Below are positions 10,166 through 40,990 of a DNA stretch of 64,000 nt, in pieces (position 1 is the stretch's first letter; every line of letters starts with the position of its first letter). Under the pieces are notes generated by a model. It was not told the origin of the DNA. It saw only the letters and a program-made list of their open reading frames with translations, and did not search any database. This DNA is from Perognathus longimembris pacificus (lineage: Eukaryota; Chordata; Mammalia; Rodentia; Heteromyidae): contig NC_063174.1 of assembly GCF_023159225.1 (NCBI RefSeq), positions 41,055,691 through 41,119,690 on the forward strand. The letters are read 5' to 3'. A program made the translations under genes and the position numbers.

Positions 10166-10329
10166 TGAGGAGAAGGGGCAGAACAGTCAGGAAAACCCGG
10201 ACTCCCCAGGCTTCATTTGTCTGAGGACAACTGTCCCTGCCCTTCTCCTGACTCTGTCTCCTTACCCTTCCAGGACCCCCTCCTCCTCACCCCTACCCCC
10301 CCTCCCAGCTTCCCCGTAGCTTCATTTCC

Positions 10330-10900
10330 GTCTGTTTGATCAAGGCCTGTACTGTATATTGCAGCAATTTCAAATTGCACCATTAAAGATTTTATGCTGG
10401 AGACGTTAAAATTAAAAAGATCTATGTGCAAAGAGTCACAACGAATTTAATCAACTTGATTTAATAGAAAACAGCAAATGGAATTTATGATGCTCCAAAA
10501 GACAAGGGAATTTTTTTCAACAAAAAAAAAAAAAAAAAAAAAAAAAAAGCACTTTGTAGAAAACAGAAAGTGGAATGGGGTGGGGGTTGGCTGGACTCCC
10601 CATCTTAGACTTTATCAGACCTAATCCTCAGTGAACAACCCCAGTTGGGGCTGTTTACCCGCTAATCCCAGCAGCCATTAAAATATTAAAGATAAATCTA
10701 ATCGTCTCTTTATCCAAAATAAGCGACTTTTGTGTGGGGAGAAAAACGTCTAACCCTTTGAGAGAAGAATTAGTCCTAATGCATCAAATGGAATTCAGTC
10801 CAGGCGGGGGAGAAATAGGGTTTAGAGGCAAATGAGACGGTAATAGAAATAAAACCCAGAATAACAAATTAAAAACCCTCATTTACACGAATTAAAACGG
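10330..10900. promoter_or_regulatory. Candidate VSX2 enhancer, OTX and homeodomain motif-rich block
   Basis: A long, mostly repeat-free AT-rich block. It contains OTX/CRX-type cores CTAATCC at 10621-10627 and 10662-10668, CTAATCG at 10698-10704, plus many AATTAA/ATTAAA words (CAAATTGCACCATTAAAG near 10371, CACGAATTAAAACGG near 10887). Block length, low repeat content and motif density look like a constrained noncoding element about 9 kb upstream of VSX2. Function is inferred. Confidence 0.4.
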
Positions 10901-12017
10901 CTCACAAAAGGGCTGGGGACCCAACCCTGCGCTCCTGGGGTGGGGGTTGGGGGCAGGTCCCCTGGCCCCGCCCACGGCCTCATCACCCAGCTCACTGTCA
11001 CCCAAGGCATGACCTCATCCTGTCCACCTCGGCTGTCCCCTGCATGCTCCAAGCCTAGGCCCAGACTGGGCCTCCGGGGGTCCTGGAGGGGGCATCGAGC
11101 TTCTCTTAGCCCCTGTGTGGGCTTTGGGGCTCCAATTCTGCTCCAGCATGGGTGCTATCCCTCACCAGGGGAGATCCTGGTTTAATGTCTTAAACTCCTA
11201 GAGTCCCTGTTGGTTGGGGACAATGAGCAAGACGGGGTCTCTGTGTGGTCTCACACCACCCCTGGCCCAGCCTTGACCTCCTCCATCCTTGAACTATTCC
11301 CTGGTCTGGCTCCATGGAACCCCATAAGGTAATAGGTGGAAAGGCATAGACAGGGGCCCATCCATGTCGTACAGCATGCTCTCATTTCTGGTTCCCCTTA
11401 AGACTTCTCAAATAGCTCAGACACTAAGGGACCCTAAAAGACCCAGGAAGCCAGGCTCTGTGCCCAACACTGGGCCAGCCAGCAAGACAGAGGAGGCAGC
11501 CAGCAACCAGAATTCTCATGGCATCACCACTGGGTTGTCGTTCATGGGGGCTGAGGCTGCACCGGATGTTCAGGCTTTTCCAAAGGTGACCCCTAGGTTG
11601 GCCCTACGGACACCTCCACCTTCTGACCAAGGTCTGAGTCCCCTCACTATAAAAATCACACTCTCTGCCTTTGGGCCCAGTTGGGTCTCAAAGGAGACAG
11701 GGGCCCCTCCATGACTCGCTGTGGCTTGAGGAGCCTTGCTAGAGACCAGGGTGACAATTCCTTTCCTAAAGCGCCCATGGACTGTAAAGGGAGAAAGTGG
11801 GAGAGTGTACCCCTTCCTCTCCCTAGGAAACCCCCACACCAGTGGGGCTGAAAGGCACCTGGGGCCTCTCCCAATCTCAACAAATCCATTATTCAGGAAA
11901 CTCATGTTAACAGCTCTGTATTATGGGATGTAGGGGAATTGGATTGTGAGGCTAAAGCTTTCCCTGGCTGGGACTTTTCTCTCTCACCTCCTCCTCCTCT
12001 TCCTCTTCCTCCTTCTC

Positions 12018-12142
12018 CCTGCCTTGTTTTTTGAGATCAGGTCTCCCTATATAACCCAGGAAGGCCATGACTGCTCAGTCTTCCTGCTTCAGCCTTCTGA
12101 GTACTGGAATTACAGGCATGTACCTCTGTACCAGGCTCTCTG
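12018..12142 (-). repeat. B1-like monomer, antisense
   Basis: TTTTTTGAGATCAGGTCTCCC ... CCTTCTGAGTACTGGAATTAC ... GTACCAGGCT is an antisense B1 body. Confidence 0.65.
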
Positions 12143-12272
12143 GCTGGGTTTCTGCATTCAGTTGGCCTCACGTCAGTGCCTACCACAGCTCGCTCTGCTC
12201 AGTTGTCTCTCATTGCCCTCAATTTCTTCTCCACAGTGATCCTAACCCTTGGTTATAACAAGTGAAAATTCA

Positions 12273-12485
12273 GGGCTGGGAGTATGGCTTAGTGGCAAGA
12301 GTGCTTCCCTCATATTCATGAAGCCCTGGGTTCTATTCCCCAGCACCACACATATAGAAAATGACCAGAAGTGGCGCTGTGGTTCAAGTGGCAGAGTGCT
12401 AGCCTTGAGCAAAAAGAAGCCAGGGACAGTGCTCAGGCCCTGAGTCCAAGGCCCAGGACTGGCAAAAAACAAAACAAAACAAAAA
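12273..12485 (+). repeat. SINE-A, sense, full length
   Basis: Both halves plus a CAAAACAAAA tail. A near-perfect target duplication (ACAAGTGAAAATTC / ACAAGTGAAGATTC) flanks it. Confidence 0.85.
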
Positions 12486-12620
12486 CACAAGTGAAGATTC
12501 TAGGCCAAGAGAAAATTGAGACAGGTAGGGTACCTCAGGCTCCTATGGAGTGTGGGTGACCTTCTATCCAGGATGGCTGAGGTAGGTATTGGGGTGATGA
12601 AGGTATAAGAGGGTATTGGG

Positions 12621-12836
12621 AGCCGAGCACCAGTGGCTCAGGCCTGTAAGCCTAGCTACCCAGGAGGCTGAGATCTGAGCATTGTGGTTCAAAGCCAGGC
12701 TGGGTAGGAAAGTCCATGAGAATTATCTCCAATTAACCACCAGAAAACCGGAAGTGGTGTTGTGGTTCAAAGTGATAGAGTACTAGCCTTGAGCAAAATA
12801 GCTTAGGGACAGTGCCCAGGCATGACCAACAAAAAA
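12621..12836 (+). repeat. SINE-B, sense
   Basis: B1-like head, linker CTCCAATTAACCACCAG and a right half lacking the last 30 or so bases. Confidence 0.75.
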
Positions 12837-13095
12837 GGGGAAGGTTTTGGGTGGGATGAGAGGCCTTTGGATGAGCTTCCTCTTCTGCAGGCTGGCAGGT
12901 GGACTTACTTGTCTGCTAGAAAGAAGGTGAGTCTGCTTCAAGGAATAGCCATAGAAAGGAAAATAGTTTATCCTTTAGAAAAGGCGAGGAATAATACCTA
13001 TATGCATGTTTGTGGTATATTATGATGTATTTTTGGAGAAAGAATGTTTATGAAACAATACACAGTGGAATCCCATTTTTTTTAAAACAACAAGA

Positions 13096-13215
13096 AGTAT
13101 TAGCCAAGTATAGTTATACACTCTTGTAATCCCAGCACTGGGGAGGCTGAGGCAGAAGGATATGAACTCAAGACCAGCCTGGGCTATAGAGTAACACCCT
13201 GGAAAACAAACAAAT
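13096..13215 (+). repeat. B1-like monomer, sense
   Basis: CTTGTAATCCCAGCACTGGGG, CTCAAGACCAGCCTGGGC and GAGTAACACCCTGG. Confidence 0.7.
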
Positions 13216-13264
13216 GGAACCCAACAAAGTAAGTACAAGGGCATACAGGCTTAAAAAGTAGCTA

Positions 13265-13390
13265 AACAAGACAGAGGGAAAGGAAAGGAGGAAAGAAGCA
13301 AGCAAAGGAAGGAGGAAGTGAGGAAGGGACGGAGGGTAAAGAAGGGAGGAAAGGAAGGAGGACGGGAGGAAGGGAGGAGGGTAAAGAAGT
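13265..13390 (+). repeat. GGAA-rich purine tract
   Basis: Imperfect GGAAGGA repeats over about 125 bases. Confidence 0.75.
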
Positions 13391-13399
13391 GTGTGGTTA

Positions 13400-13545
13400 C
13401 AACTACACTGCAATTTAGTCACCTCATTCGTGAAGCAAAGGTAACCCAGCACCTACCCCATTGGTTTTCTGTGAGTATTAAGTAAGGGACTCCATGTCCC
13501 CACTGAACCAAATGGCTGGCACCCAGGGAGCACTTAGTGAACACG
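13400..13545 (+). repeat. MIR-like ancient SINE
   Basis: TTTAGTCACCTCATTCGTGAA, GTGAGTATTAAGTAAGG and ATGGCTGGCACCCAGGGAGC follow MIR order. Confidence 0.45.
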
Positions 13546-13888
13546 GAGATTACCAACGGTGGTTGTAAACTGCACCAGATAAATGCAGGCTATATGTAAA
13601 TGCTAGGTAGTAAAATACCAAGTCAACAGGAATAAATCTCAGGAGGATCTTTACAAGACTAGAGAGTGAGAAAGGCAGACAGATGAGTTGCAATTGTGGA
13701 CAACTACCAGGGAGGAAAAAAAAAAAAATAGAACTAAAGCCTGCAAATGAGATGGCCGATCTATTCTGCATTGTTTGCAGTTTGGAAGTAGAGGATATGG
13801 TCAGAGTAGGTCCTGTGGTAGAGAATCTTTTCTTATCAGGAGGTTCTGGATGTATCTTCAAGCAAACAAGGATATAGGAGCTCACATC

Positions 13889-13956
13889 TATAATCCCGTC
13901 TCGGGCTGGGAATCTGGCCTAGAGGCAAGAGTGCTTGTCTCATATAATCCCGTCTC
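13889..13956 (+). repeat. Ultra-short SINE-A head insertion with 14-base target duplication
   Basis: A 40-base piece of the SINE-A left head (13903-13942, GGGCTGGGAATCTGGCCTAG...) is bracketed by two perfect copies of TATAATCCCGTCTC (13889-13902 and 13943-13956). It lacks the rest of the element and any A tail. It sits inside B1-like sequence. Confidence 0.8.
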
Positions 13957-14030
13957 ATCTGGAGGCAAACATTGGGAGGGTTGAGGTTTCTGGCCACCCT
14001 GGGGGAAAAAAGTTAAGAACAAGCTAATCA

Positions 14031-14243
14031 GGCTGGGGATATGGCCTAGTGGCAAGAGTGCTTGCCTTGTATACATGAGGCCCTGGGTTCGATTCCCCAG
14101 CACCACATATACAGAAAACGGCCAGAAGTGGCGCTGTGGCTCAAGTGGCAGAGTGCTAGCCTTGAGCAAAAAAGAAGTTAGGGACAGTGCTCAGGCCCTA
14201 AGTTCAAGACCCAGGACTGGCAAAAAAAAAAAAAAAAAAAAAA
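14031..14243 (+). repeat. SINE-A, sense, young-looking, poly(A) tail
   Basis: Near-consensus dimer with a 24-base A tail. The flank AACAAGCTAATC / AACGAGCTAATC is the target duplication. Confidence 0.85.
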
Positions 14244-14366
14244 AGAACGAGCTAATCTCAAAAAGCAAGTCAGGTATTGTGAGTCACTCCTAAAATCCCA
14301 TTTATGCCACAGGCCTAGGTAGGAGGATCAAGGCCCAAGCTTGCTCAAGGCAAAAACTTGAGACTG

Positions 14367-14675
14367 AGCGGGCTCCAGTGGCTCTCACCTGTAATCTTAG
14401 CTACTCAGGAGGCTGAGGTCTGAGGATCAAGGTACAAATCCAGCCTAGGCAGGAAAGCGATGAGACTCTTATTTCCAATTATCCACCAGAAAACCAGAAG
14501 TGACACTGTGGCTCAAGTGGTAGAGTGCTAGCCTTGAGCTGAAGAGCTCCGGGACAGGGCCCCAAGCCCTAACTGAGTTGAGTGCTAGCCTTGAGCTGAA
14601 GAGCTCCGGGACAGGGCCCCAAGCCCTAACTGAGTTCAAGCCCCAAGGCTGATGAAAACAAAAACAAAAACAAAA
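14367..14675 (+). repeat. SINE-B, sense, containing an exact 57-bp tandem duplication
   Basis: Normal B1-like head and linker (CCAATTATCCACCAG), but the right half carries two perfect 57-base copies (14523-14579 and 14580-14636). Confidence 0.85.
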
Positions 14676-14914
14676 ACAACTTGAGACTAAATATGAAAAG
14701 TATCTAAGACCAAAGAAAAGGTTGGGGGCATGTCTCAAGTGCCTAGCAAGTATAAGACACGGAGTTCACCAATACCACCAGAAAGAGAGTGTGTGTGAGA
14801 GAAAGACAGAGACAGAGAGACAGAGACAGAGAGGAAAGAAAGCAGTAGAATCAGACTCTAGCTTAGCTCTTGAAATCTGTGTGCTGTTACAGCTTCTCCA
14901 AGATACTTTCTTCT

Positions 14915-15107
14915 TTTTTTTGCTAGTCCTGGGAACTTGAACTCAGGGCCTGAGCACTGTCCCTGAGCTTTTGCTCAAGGCTAGCGCTCTACCACTTGAG
15001 CCACAGGGCCACTTCCAGCTTTTTCTGTTGATGTGGTACTGAGGAATCAAACCCGGGGTTTCATGCATGCTAGGTAAGTACTCTACCGCTAATCCACATT
15101 CCCAGCT
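14915..15107 (-). repeat. SINE-A, antisense, older subtype
   Basis: TTTTTTTTGCTAGTCCTGGG through CACATTCCCAGCTC. The left half keeps the older GTACTGAGGAATCAAACCC/CATGCATGC form. Confidence 0.75.
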
Positions 15108-15142
15108 CCTTCCTTCCTTCCCTTTCTTTCTTTCTTTCCTTT

Positions 15143-15206
<64 letters not shown>

Positions 15207-15219
15207 TCCTTCCTTCTCT
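15108..15219. repeat. (CTTT)n microsatellite
   Basis: Near-perfect tetranucleotide run directly after the SINE-A left end. A SINE-B antisense remnant follows to about 15300. Confidence 0.9.
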
Positions 15220-15435
15220 TTTTTGATGGAGGGCTGTCCTCCAGATCCCAATCCCCTGAGTATCTAGACTTAAAGGCATGAGCCATCAATGCCTGTCCGC
15301 CTTCATTATTTGAAAAATGATACACCTCCCTTGAGGTAGTTAGGAGGATTCACTGAGACAAAGCCAAAAAGTCCACAACTTAATAAATGTTCAATGTGTG
15401 TAAGTTACATGTGAACCAAAATCCCTCTTGAAGAA

Positions 15436-15525
15436 GTTTGAGGTGTAGCTCAGTGGTGGTACACTCGCCTAGCATGTGCATGGCCCTGAGTTCGATTCTT
15501 AGCATTACAACAATAAAATGCATCT
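15436..15525 (+). repeat. ID-like monomer, sense
   Basis: GAGGTGTAGCTCAGTGGTGG ... GAGTTCGATTCTTAGCA: a single tRNA-Ala-derived unit without the right half. Confidence 0.7.
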
Positions 15526-17093
15526 TAGGGCCATAAGCAATTTTACTGAAGAAATGCAAGAGGGTGCCTAGTGCAATGCCAGATGAGAGGAGGAAGATCC
15601 ATCAGGGCCTTGGGTAGGGTTATCCTGAGGCTGTCTAGGGAGAACCATCTAGAACAATGAGAGATGAAATTTAGTGCCCCACAGGTAAGCCCAACACACA
15701 CATGAGCATTGAAAAAAAAAGTGAAACACAGTTATAGTGACAGACTAATAATGGGATTATTGATTTAGGCACAGACCCTTTCTCTTCCCCATATTTCCCA
15801 GCCCCTCCTCTCAAAAAAAGAAAAGAAAAGAAAGAAAAACACTTTGGTGGTGATTGCTAGGTGGTGACTTGGGGAGACAGAAATTGGGAAGAAGATTTAG
15901 CTATTGCTGGACCAAAAATGACCAGAACTGAGGCAAATAAGAGAAATGGTATCCTGTTCTTCCTGCTCTCCTTCTCAGGCATTAGTGTTGGGTTTGTAAC
16001 AAGGGGGACAGCTCCTGAGCTCTCAGAGAAGTAGACTGGATTAAATGTGATAAAGAACCTGGTAGTCATGAATAAGAGCATTAAGGGTCTGAGCATAGTG
16101 ATACACACCTGTAATCCCAGCATCTTGGGAGGCAGAGATAGGAGGCAGCCTTGTTACATGACTCTTGGCTGGGCCTTACTGTTTTCAGCACTGTAGATTT
16201 CTAATCTTCATGACCATTTGGAGGGACTGCTACTATCATTGTCCCCACTTTATAGAGGAAACGGAGGCACAGACAGCTTGCCCAAAGTTACCAAGCAATT
16301 GGTAGAGCAGGAGCCTGACGTTAATGCGGTGCTGCCTCTGGGGTCAGGAGATGCTCGCAGCTCTGGTGCAGGCTGTTTAAGTGCAGCCGTCAACGCTGAA
16401 AGGGAAGTTTAACAATGGCCTCAGAGCAGAGCCAGGATCTGGATCTGGTGTGGTGAGCAAGTTAATGCCTCTGGAAAGGGTAAACTTGATTTCCTCCCAG
16501 CCCACACTTTGGGGGCCACCTTCCCTTAGGGCTCCCATACTGCACTTATATCTTTAGTCTGGATCCAGCCCCAGCTGAGCAGCTGGGGAGCAGGAACAAG
16601 GACTGTGAGCAGTCAAGGCAGCACCCAGCCCTGTCCTCACGGCCAGGAGTCAGCCAGGGCCAGGCGCCCAGGTCCCAAGGTAGCACTGGTGCTAGACCCT
16701 CCCTCCACCCCTAGCCTCTGGCAGGGAGCCCCTGCTCCCCTAGGGCAGAGTAGCAACTGTCTCCTTGGGACTGAGACCTGGCAGCTTCACACAAAGGGAT
16801 GGGTCATGAGATTTTTCATCCTCATCTCCTGCGAAAGCTGAGTTCATCACTCACACACTGGTTTCCATCACTCACGTCCTTGCCCATCGGCTGGCATCTG
16901 GCTCATCGTGGCTGTCTTATGATCAGTCAGAGACATGACAGATGCCATTAACATAACGTCCCCCATCCATCGTCCCTGGGTAGGCTAGCATGGAGAGAGG
17001 GATGGAGTCACAAGAGAGAAGCTCTGACATCAGACAGCTCAGGTTGCATTTGGCCTCTGCCACTCACTTGCCTAGTGACCTCTCTTGGATTTG
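15526..17093. other. Intergenic, mostly unique
   Basis: No gene. Contains a short B1-like fragment at 16088-16170 (CACCTGTAATCCCAGCATC) and MIR-like pieces at 16195-16320 and 17020-17093. Confidence 0.5.
16195..16320 (+). repeat. MIR-like ancient SINE
   Basis: CCCCACTTTATAGAGGAAAC, GGAGGCACAGACAGCTTGCC and GGTAGAGCAGGAGCC follow a MIR core (antisense form). Confidence 0.5.
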
Positions 17094-17312
17094 TTTGCCC
17101 AGGCTGGCTTTGAACTGTGATCCTCATATTTCAACCTCCTGAGTAGCTAGTGGTGAGCACCTAGCTGGTGAGATTCTTAGCCTCAATCAACCACCAAAGA
17201 GCTGGAAGTAGAGGTGTGGGCCAAGTGGTAGAGCAACCAGCCTTAATTGAACATGCTAAGGGACAGTGCCTAGGCCCTGAGTTCAAGCCCCAGTATCAGC
17301 ATGGCACCTCCC
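17094..17312. repeat. SINE-B pieces in opposite orientations
   Basis: 17094-17165 is the antisense B1-like head (CTTTGAACTGTGATCCTCA ... GAGTAGCTAG). 17166-17312 is a sense linker plus right half (CAACCACCAAAGAGCTGG ... GTTCAAGCCCCAGTA), ending in a poly-C tract. The pair resembles an inversion junction within SINE sequence. Confidence 0.6.
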
Positions 17313-18453
17313 CCCCCACCCCCCCCACACCAAGTAGAAATTCTGGCAGGTAAGGACAGCGTTGCTGTCTCCAGAGGCCCTGTTTACATTGTTGCTGTGT
17401 GAGTGGTACCAGAACTCAGCTCCAGAGAATGCAAGGTGAAGGGTGCCTTGAGATTGCAGATCCTGGGACCTGAGAGGACCAGCAGGCGTGGCGTTCTAAC
17501 AAGAACACTTTCTTCTCCCCATAACACCTTCACTGTGAGCTGCCCTGGCTAAATCCAGCTCTCCCATATGCCATACCTGAGCTGGTGAGAGCCACAGAGA
17601 ACCCACCTCACCATAGCCTTGCTAATAAGTACTAATTTCCACACCCCATAAGGTCTCTTTTACTTCTCAGTCTAGCCTATCGCAGCCACAGAGGATAACA
17701 GACACCTTGGTAATGGCCCAGGGATAGAGGATTTCCTTCTATTTAGGGGTTTGCAGCTGACTGTGACCTGGTTTTCCAATTGCTGCCCAAAGCCACTGAA
17801 CCTGTCTCTGTCTCCCCGCCAAGGGTGTCTTCGATCAAACAAACATGGACTAAAACCTGCTGTATGCTAGGCCCAGTGGAGAAGGGATTCCCAAGATAGA
17901 GCAGACTGGTCCCATTTCAGTCTCCAGGAGGACTAGCTGAGGTGCAGAAGTACAGGAGTACAGGGGCTCCGGGCCGGCTCTCCTTTGCTGAACACATTGT
18001 GACCATGTTCTGCTCTGAACTCTCAAGCAGGAACACCCTGGGGAAACAGGCCCCCCACTGCAGTTTTTGGAACTCAGGAGTCTCTCTCTGGGTAGAGGCC
18101 CCATCCTGCACAAAGCGGTGTCCTGCTGCCTCTGACTGCTTTTCAACTGGCCCCACCGTGTCCTTCATAGAGCCTAGAGCAGGAAGGACAGTCAGTGGTG
18201 GAAGGAGCCCATCACCTGGGGAAAGTAGCTCATACCCTTCCCACCTCCCTCTCTGTCCACAGCAAGTCCCAACCTCTTTATTCCATTTGCTCAAGAAACT
18301 CTGAACTCCCTTTACTGCAGAACCCTATGGCCTAACCACCAGGTGCTCAATACACACTACACAAATAATTGGAAGACAGCATAAATAACATCCTTTGATG
18401 AAAGCTGGGCACACTTCATATTTACTCTAGAAAGATGTTCAGAAGCCCAAGGT
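17313..18453. other. Intergenic unique sequence
   Basis: No gene or repeat recognised. ORFs of 98-125 codons overlap on both strands at 17850-18304 and are not credible as protein genes. Confidence 0.5.
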
Positions 18454-18605
18454 TTGCAAGGCGTGGTGGTGCCAGCCTGTAGTCCCAGCACTAGAGGCTG
18501 ACAGGCAGGAAGGTGGTGGGTTTGATACCAACTTGGACTACATAGTGAGACTCTGAGCCATAAACACCTCTCCCCTGCCCCCCCTCCCGCCTTCCAAAAA
18601 TAAAA
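18454..18605 (+). repeat. B1-like monomer, sense
   Basis: GGCGTGGTGGTGCCAGCCTG ... CTACATAGTGAGACTCTGAG with an A-rich tail. Confidence 0.7.
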
Positions 18606-18698
18606 ATAAAAAGAGGAGAAGAAATCTTCATCCTCCCAACCAACTTTCTTATCAGGGCCTTATTTCTGACCACTTGATCACTGATTGGCTGAGCCAGG

Positions 18699-18950
18699 TT
18701 TTTTTTTCATTGTTGCTGGTACCAGGGCTTGAACACAGAGCCTTGTGATCTGGCTTGGCTTTCTCTCACTCAAGGCTGGTGCTCTAGCCACTTGAACCAC
18801 TCCTCTACCTCTGGCTTTCTGCTGGTGAATTGGAGATAAAAGCCTCACTGACTTTTCTGTCCAGGCTGCTTTGGCTTTGAACTGAGATCCTCAGATCTCA
18901 GCCTCACAACTAGCTAGGATTCGGGCGCCTGGGTCCACTGAGCTAGCTTT
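18699..18950 (-). repeat. SINE-B, antisense
   Basis: GGTACCAGGGCTTGAACACAG, CACTCAAGGCTGGTGCTCTAG, GGTGAATTGGAGATAAAAGC and GCTTTGAACTGAGATCCTC. Confidence 0.75.
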
Positions 18951-19290
18951 TATTAAGCAGATCTACTGAACTGAGCATTGTGTTTTCGTGCTGAGGAGAC
19001 GTGCCCCCTACTCCCACCTCTGCCTCTTTGGTCCCTTCCTCTATCCTTACAGCCACCGCACACACTGTTTGGGGGGGCCCCTCCTGTCTCCTTGTTCTGC
19101 TTTGGGCCTCTTGGAGGCTGCTGACCAGTGTAAGAGTTAAGGGACGAAGGAGATCTCCCAGTCTCTAGCCTCCCCTCTTAACCCATAATCCCACCCCAGG
19201 GATCTTTCTGGGCCGATCCAGGGACAGGTCATGTCAGGCCCTAACCATTCTGCCTCGTAGAACAAACCCTGAACGTGGCTGTTTCACCTG
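18951..19290. other. Unique sequence proximal to the VSX2 promoter
   Basis: No gene. It leads into the CpG island. No repeats recognised. Confidence 0.5.
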
Positions 19291-19399
19291 CGCCCCGGGT
19301 CCCAGCCCAAGGGCACCCTGCGGCGGCCACGGCGGCGCCGTCCCGCAGCGCCCAGGCCCCTCCGCGCCGCCCGAGGCCGAGCTGCCAGCTTTTTTGGAA

Positions 19400-19500
19400 T
19401 TCCTAATCGCTCCTGGCCCCGGTGATTGGCTGTTCGGCTCTGACCCCACTTGGGCTGCCGCCTGGTTGGATAAAAAGGGAATCTCCTTGGGGCTCCAGAG
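19400..19500 (+). promoter_or_regulatory. VSX2: VSX2 core promoter
   Basis: An inverted CCAAT box (GTGATTGGCTG, ATTGG at 19425-19429) lies about 40 bases upstream of a TATA-like GGATAAAAAGG (19468-19478). GGAATTCCTAATCGC at 19396-19410 contains an OTX-like TAATCG. The predicted start site is near 19500, giving a 5' UTR of roughly 110 bases. The exact start is inferred. Confidence 0.55.
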
Positions 19501-19506
19501 CTTTAG

Positions 19507-39616
<20,110 letters not shown>

Positions 39617-40759
39617 GTCAAAGGGCACAGGCTCTGGAGCCCCAAGACTCTGCCCCTCCTGGGACCTGAGGTGCTGGGGGGTTCTCTCCAGGCAGGACCA
39701 AGCCTGGCTTCGGCCACACTCCCCTGCCGACAGGCCCTCTGTGACTCACCCCTGTCCATTCTAGGTGCAGCTCAGTTCTGGCTGGCGCTTTGGGCCATCC
39801 TGAGGTCTGGACCTAGTCCTGCCGCTCCTGCATCCTCCCCCCATCCCAGCACCCCTGCCTCAGAAGCCTTCTTGCTGCCCCAACCATCTCCTCAGACCCC
39901 TAGAACCCAGTCCCTCAGCCACGCTTGCTGCTCAAGTGCACTCCTTACTCTGTGCTCTGGCTCTAGAGAGTTCTCCTGCCTAGTTCGCACTGCGTATGGA
40001 GTCCACTTGGGTCATGTCTAAAGCCTGCAGCAAACGCATGGCCTACCACAGCCTCGACACCGACTGAGGACCTGCACGCAGGTTGCGGTGTCCTGGGCAC
40101 CTCTGTTCTCAGCTAGCCTTTCCCTTCTCAGCCTATCCTTCCAGCAGACCTGAGTGTGGGTGCCTGCTTCAAGAATAGAGTGCTCTGCAGACCCACACAC
40201 CACCGCTGGAGCCTCTGCCCTGCTGGCACCCAGTCAATCTGCAAAGTCTCAGGCAGGCCCCTCTGTCCCCATCTCATGCCATGTTGTGGTCACCCTGGGG
40301 AATCTGCCCTCTCTATGCCCACCCTGCCCATGGCTCCTCCCTAGCACAGGTGCCAACGCCACCTGTGGTCCAGTCCCCCTGCCTTGCATGAAGCAGCACG
40401 TCTTACTACTGCTGTGGCTCAATGCACTGCTTGGTGGGGGAGAGGAGGGCCTCTATCTGGAGCCCTTGGGCCCCTAGGCCTGTGGTCTGAATCACTGCAA
40501 CATGATCTCCCCCCTTCCCTGACTGCCCTGTGCTGCCTGTGACCCTGACTTGCTGTGCAAAATCCCCTCTCCTCTGAGCTCCTTGTAAGCTGCTGGTTTG
40601 CATGTGCCTGCCAGGGCAGCCAGTAGCCACACATCTGGTTTCAACTTGACCCAGGCATCTCTGAGAAGCCAGGTCTGCAGTGGGCCTGGGCTATAAACGA
40701 TATCAAGGGTGAAGCACAAGGAGGGTATAGGAAAAGGCTCAAAAAGAATGCAAGCCACT

Positions 40760-40990
40760 CTGTGCCATGGTGGTTCACACTTGTAATCCTAGTTACTCAG
40801 GAGGCTGACAGCTGAGGATTGTGGTTCTAAGCCAATCTGGGCAGAAAAGCTTGTGAAACTTATCTCCAATTAACCATCAAAAAACCAGAAGGGGATGTAT
40901 AGCTCAAGTGGTAGAGTGCCATCCTTGAGCAGAAAAGCTATGGGACAGCGCCCAGACCCTGAGTTCAAGCCCCAGTGTGGGAATGATAAA
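40760..40990 (+). repeat. SINE-B within the VSX2 3' UTR
   Basis: CATGGTGGTTCACACTTGTA, GTTACTCAGGAGGCTGACAG, CTCCAATTAACCATCAAAA and GTTCAAGCCCCAGTGTGGG, in the same orientation as the transcript. Confidence 0.8.

Larger units (their letters stand above)
9298..12017. other. Intergenic unique sequence including a conserved-looking AT-rich block
   Basis: No gene recognised. Contents: a CAAAT/ATTA-rich stretch at 9550-9620, MIR-like fragments at 9905-10165, the candidate enhancer at 10330-10900, a 28-base poly(A) at 10521-10548, then GC-richer unique DNA. ORFs at 11364-11933 overlap on both strands without domain content. Confidence 0.5.

Noticed and set aside
14523..14636. Tandem units considered as a CRISPR-like or satellite array
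   Set aside because: Only two abutting copies with no spacers, inside a SINE.
15067..15325. Lys/Glu/Arg repeat and Phe/Leu/Ser repeat ORFs
   Set aside because: Translations of a (CTTT)n microsatellite. The same applies at 24388-24456 and 47396-47577.
1..19400. Search for LIN52 exons or other coding exons upstream of VSX2
   Set aside because: No ORF resembled LIN52 or another known protein. The region appears purely intergenic.
39671..40021. 116-codon ORF downstream of the VSX2 stop
   Set aside because: Lies in the 3' UTR. Pro/Ser/Leu-rich with no recognisable family.
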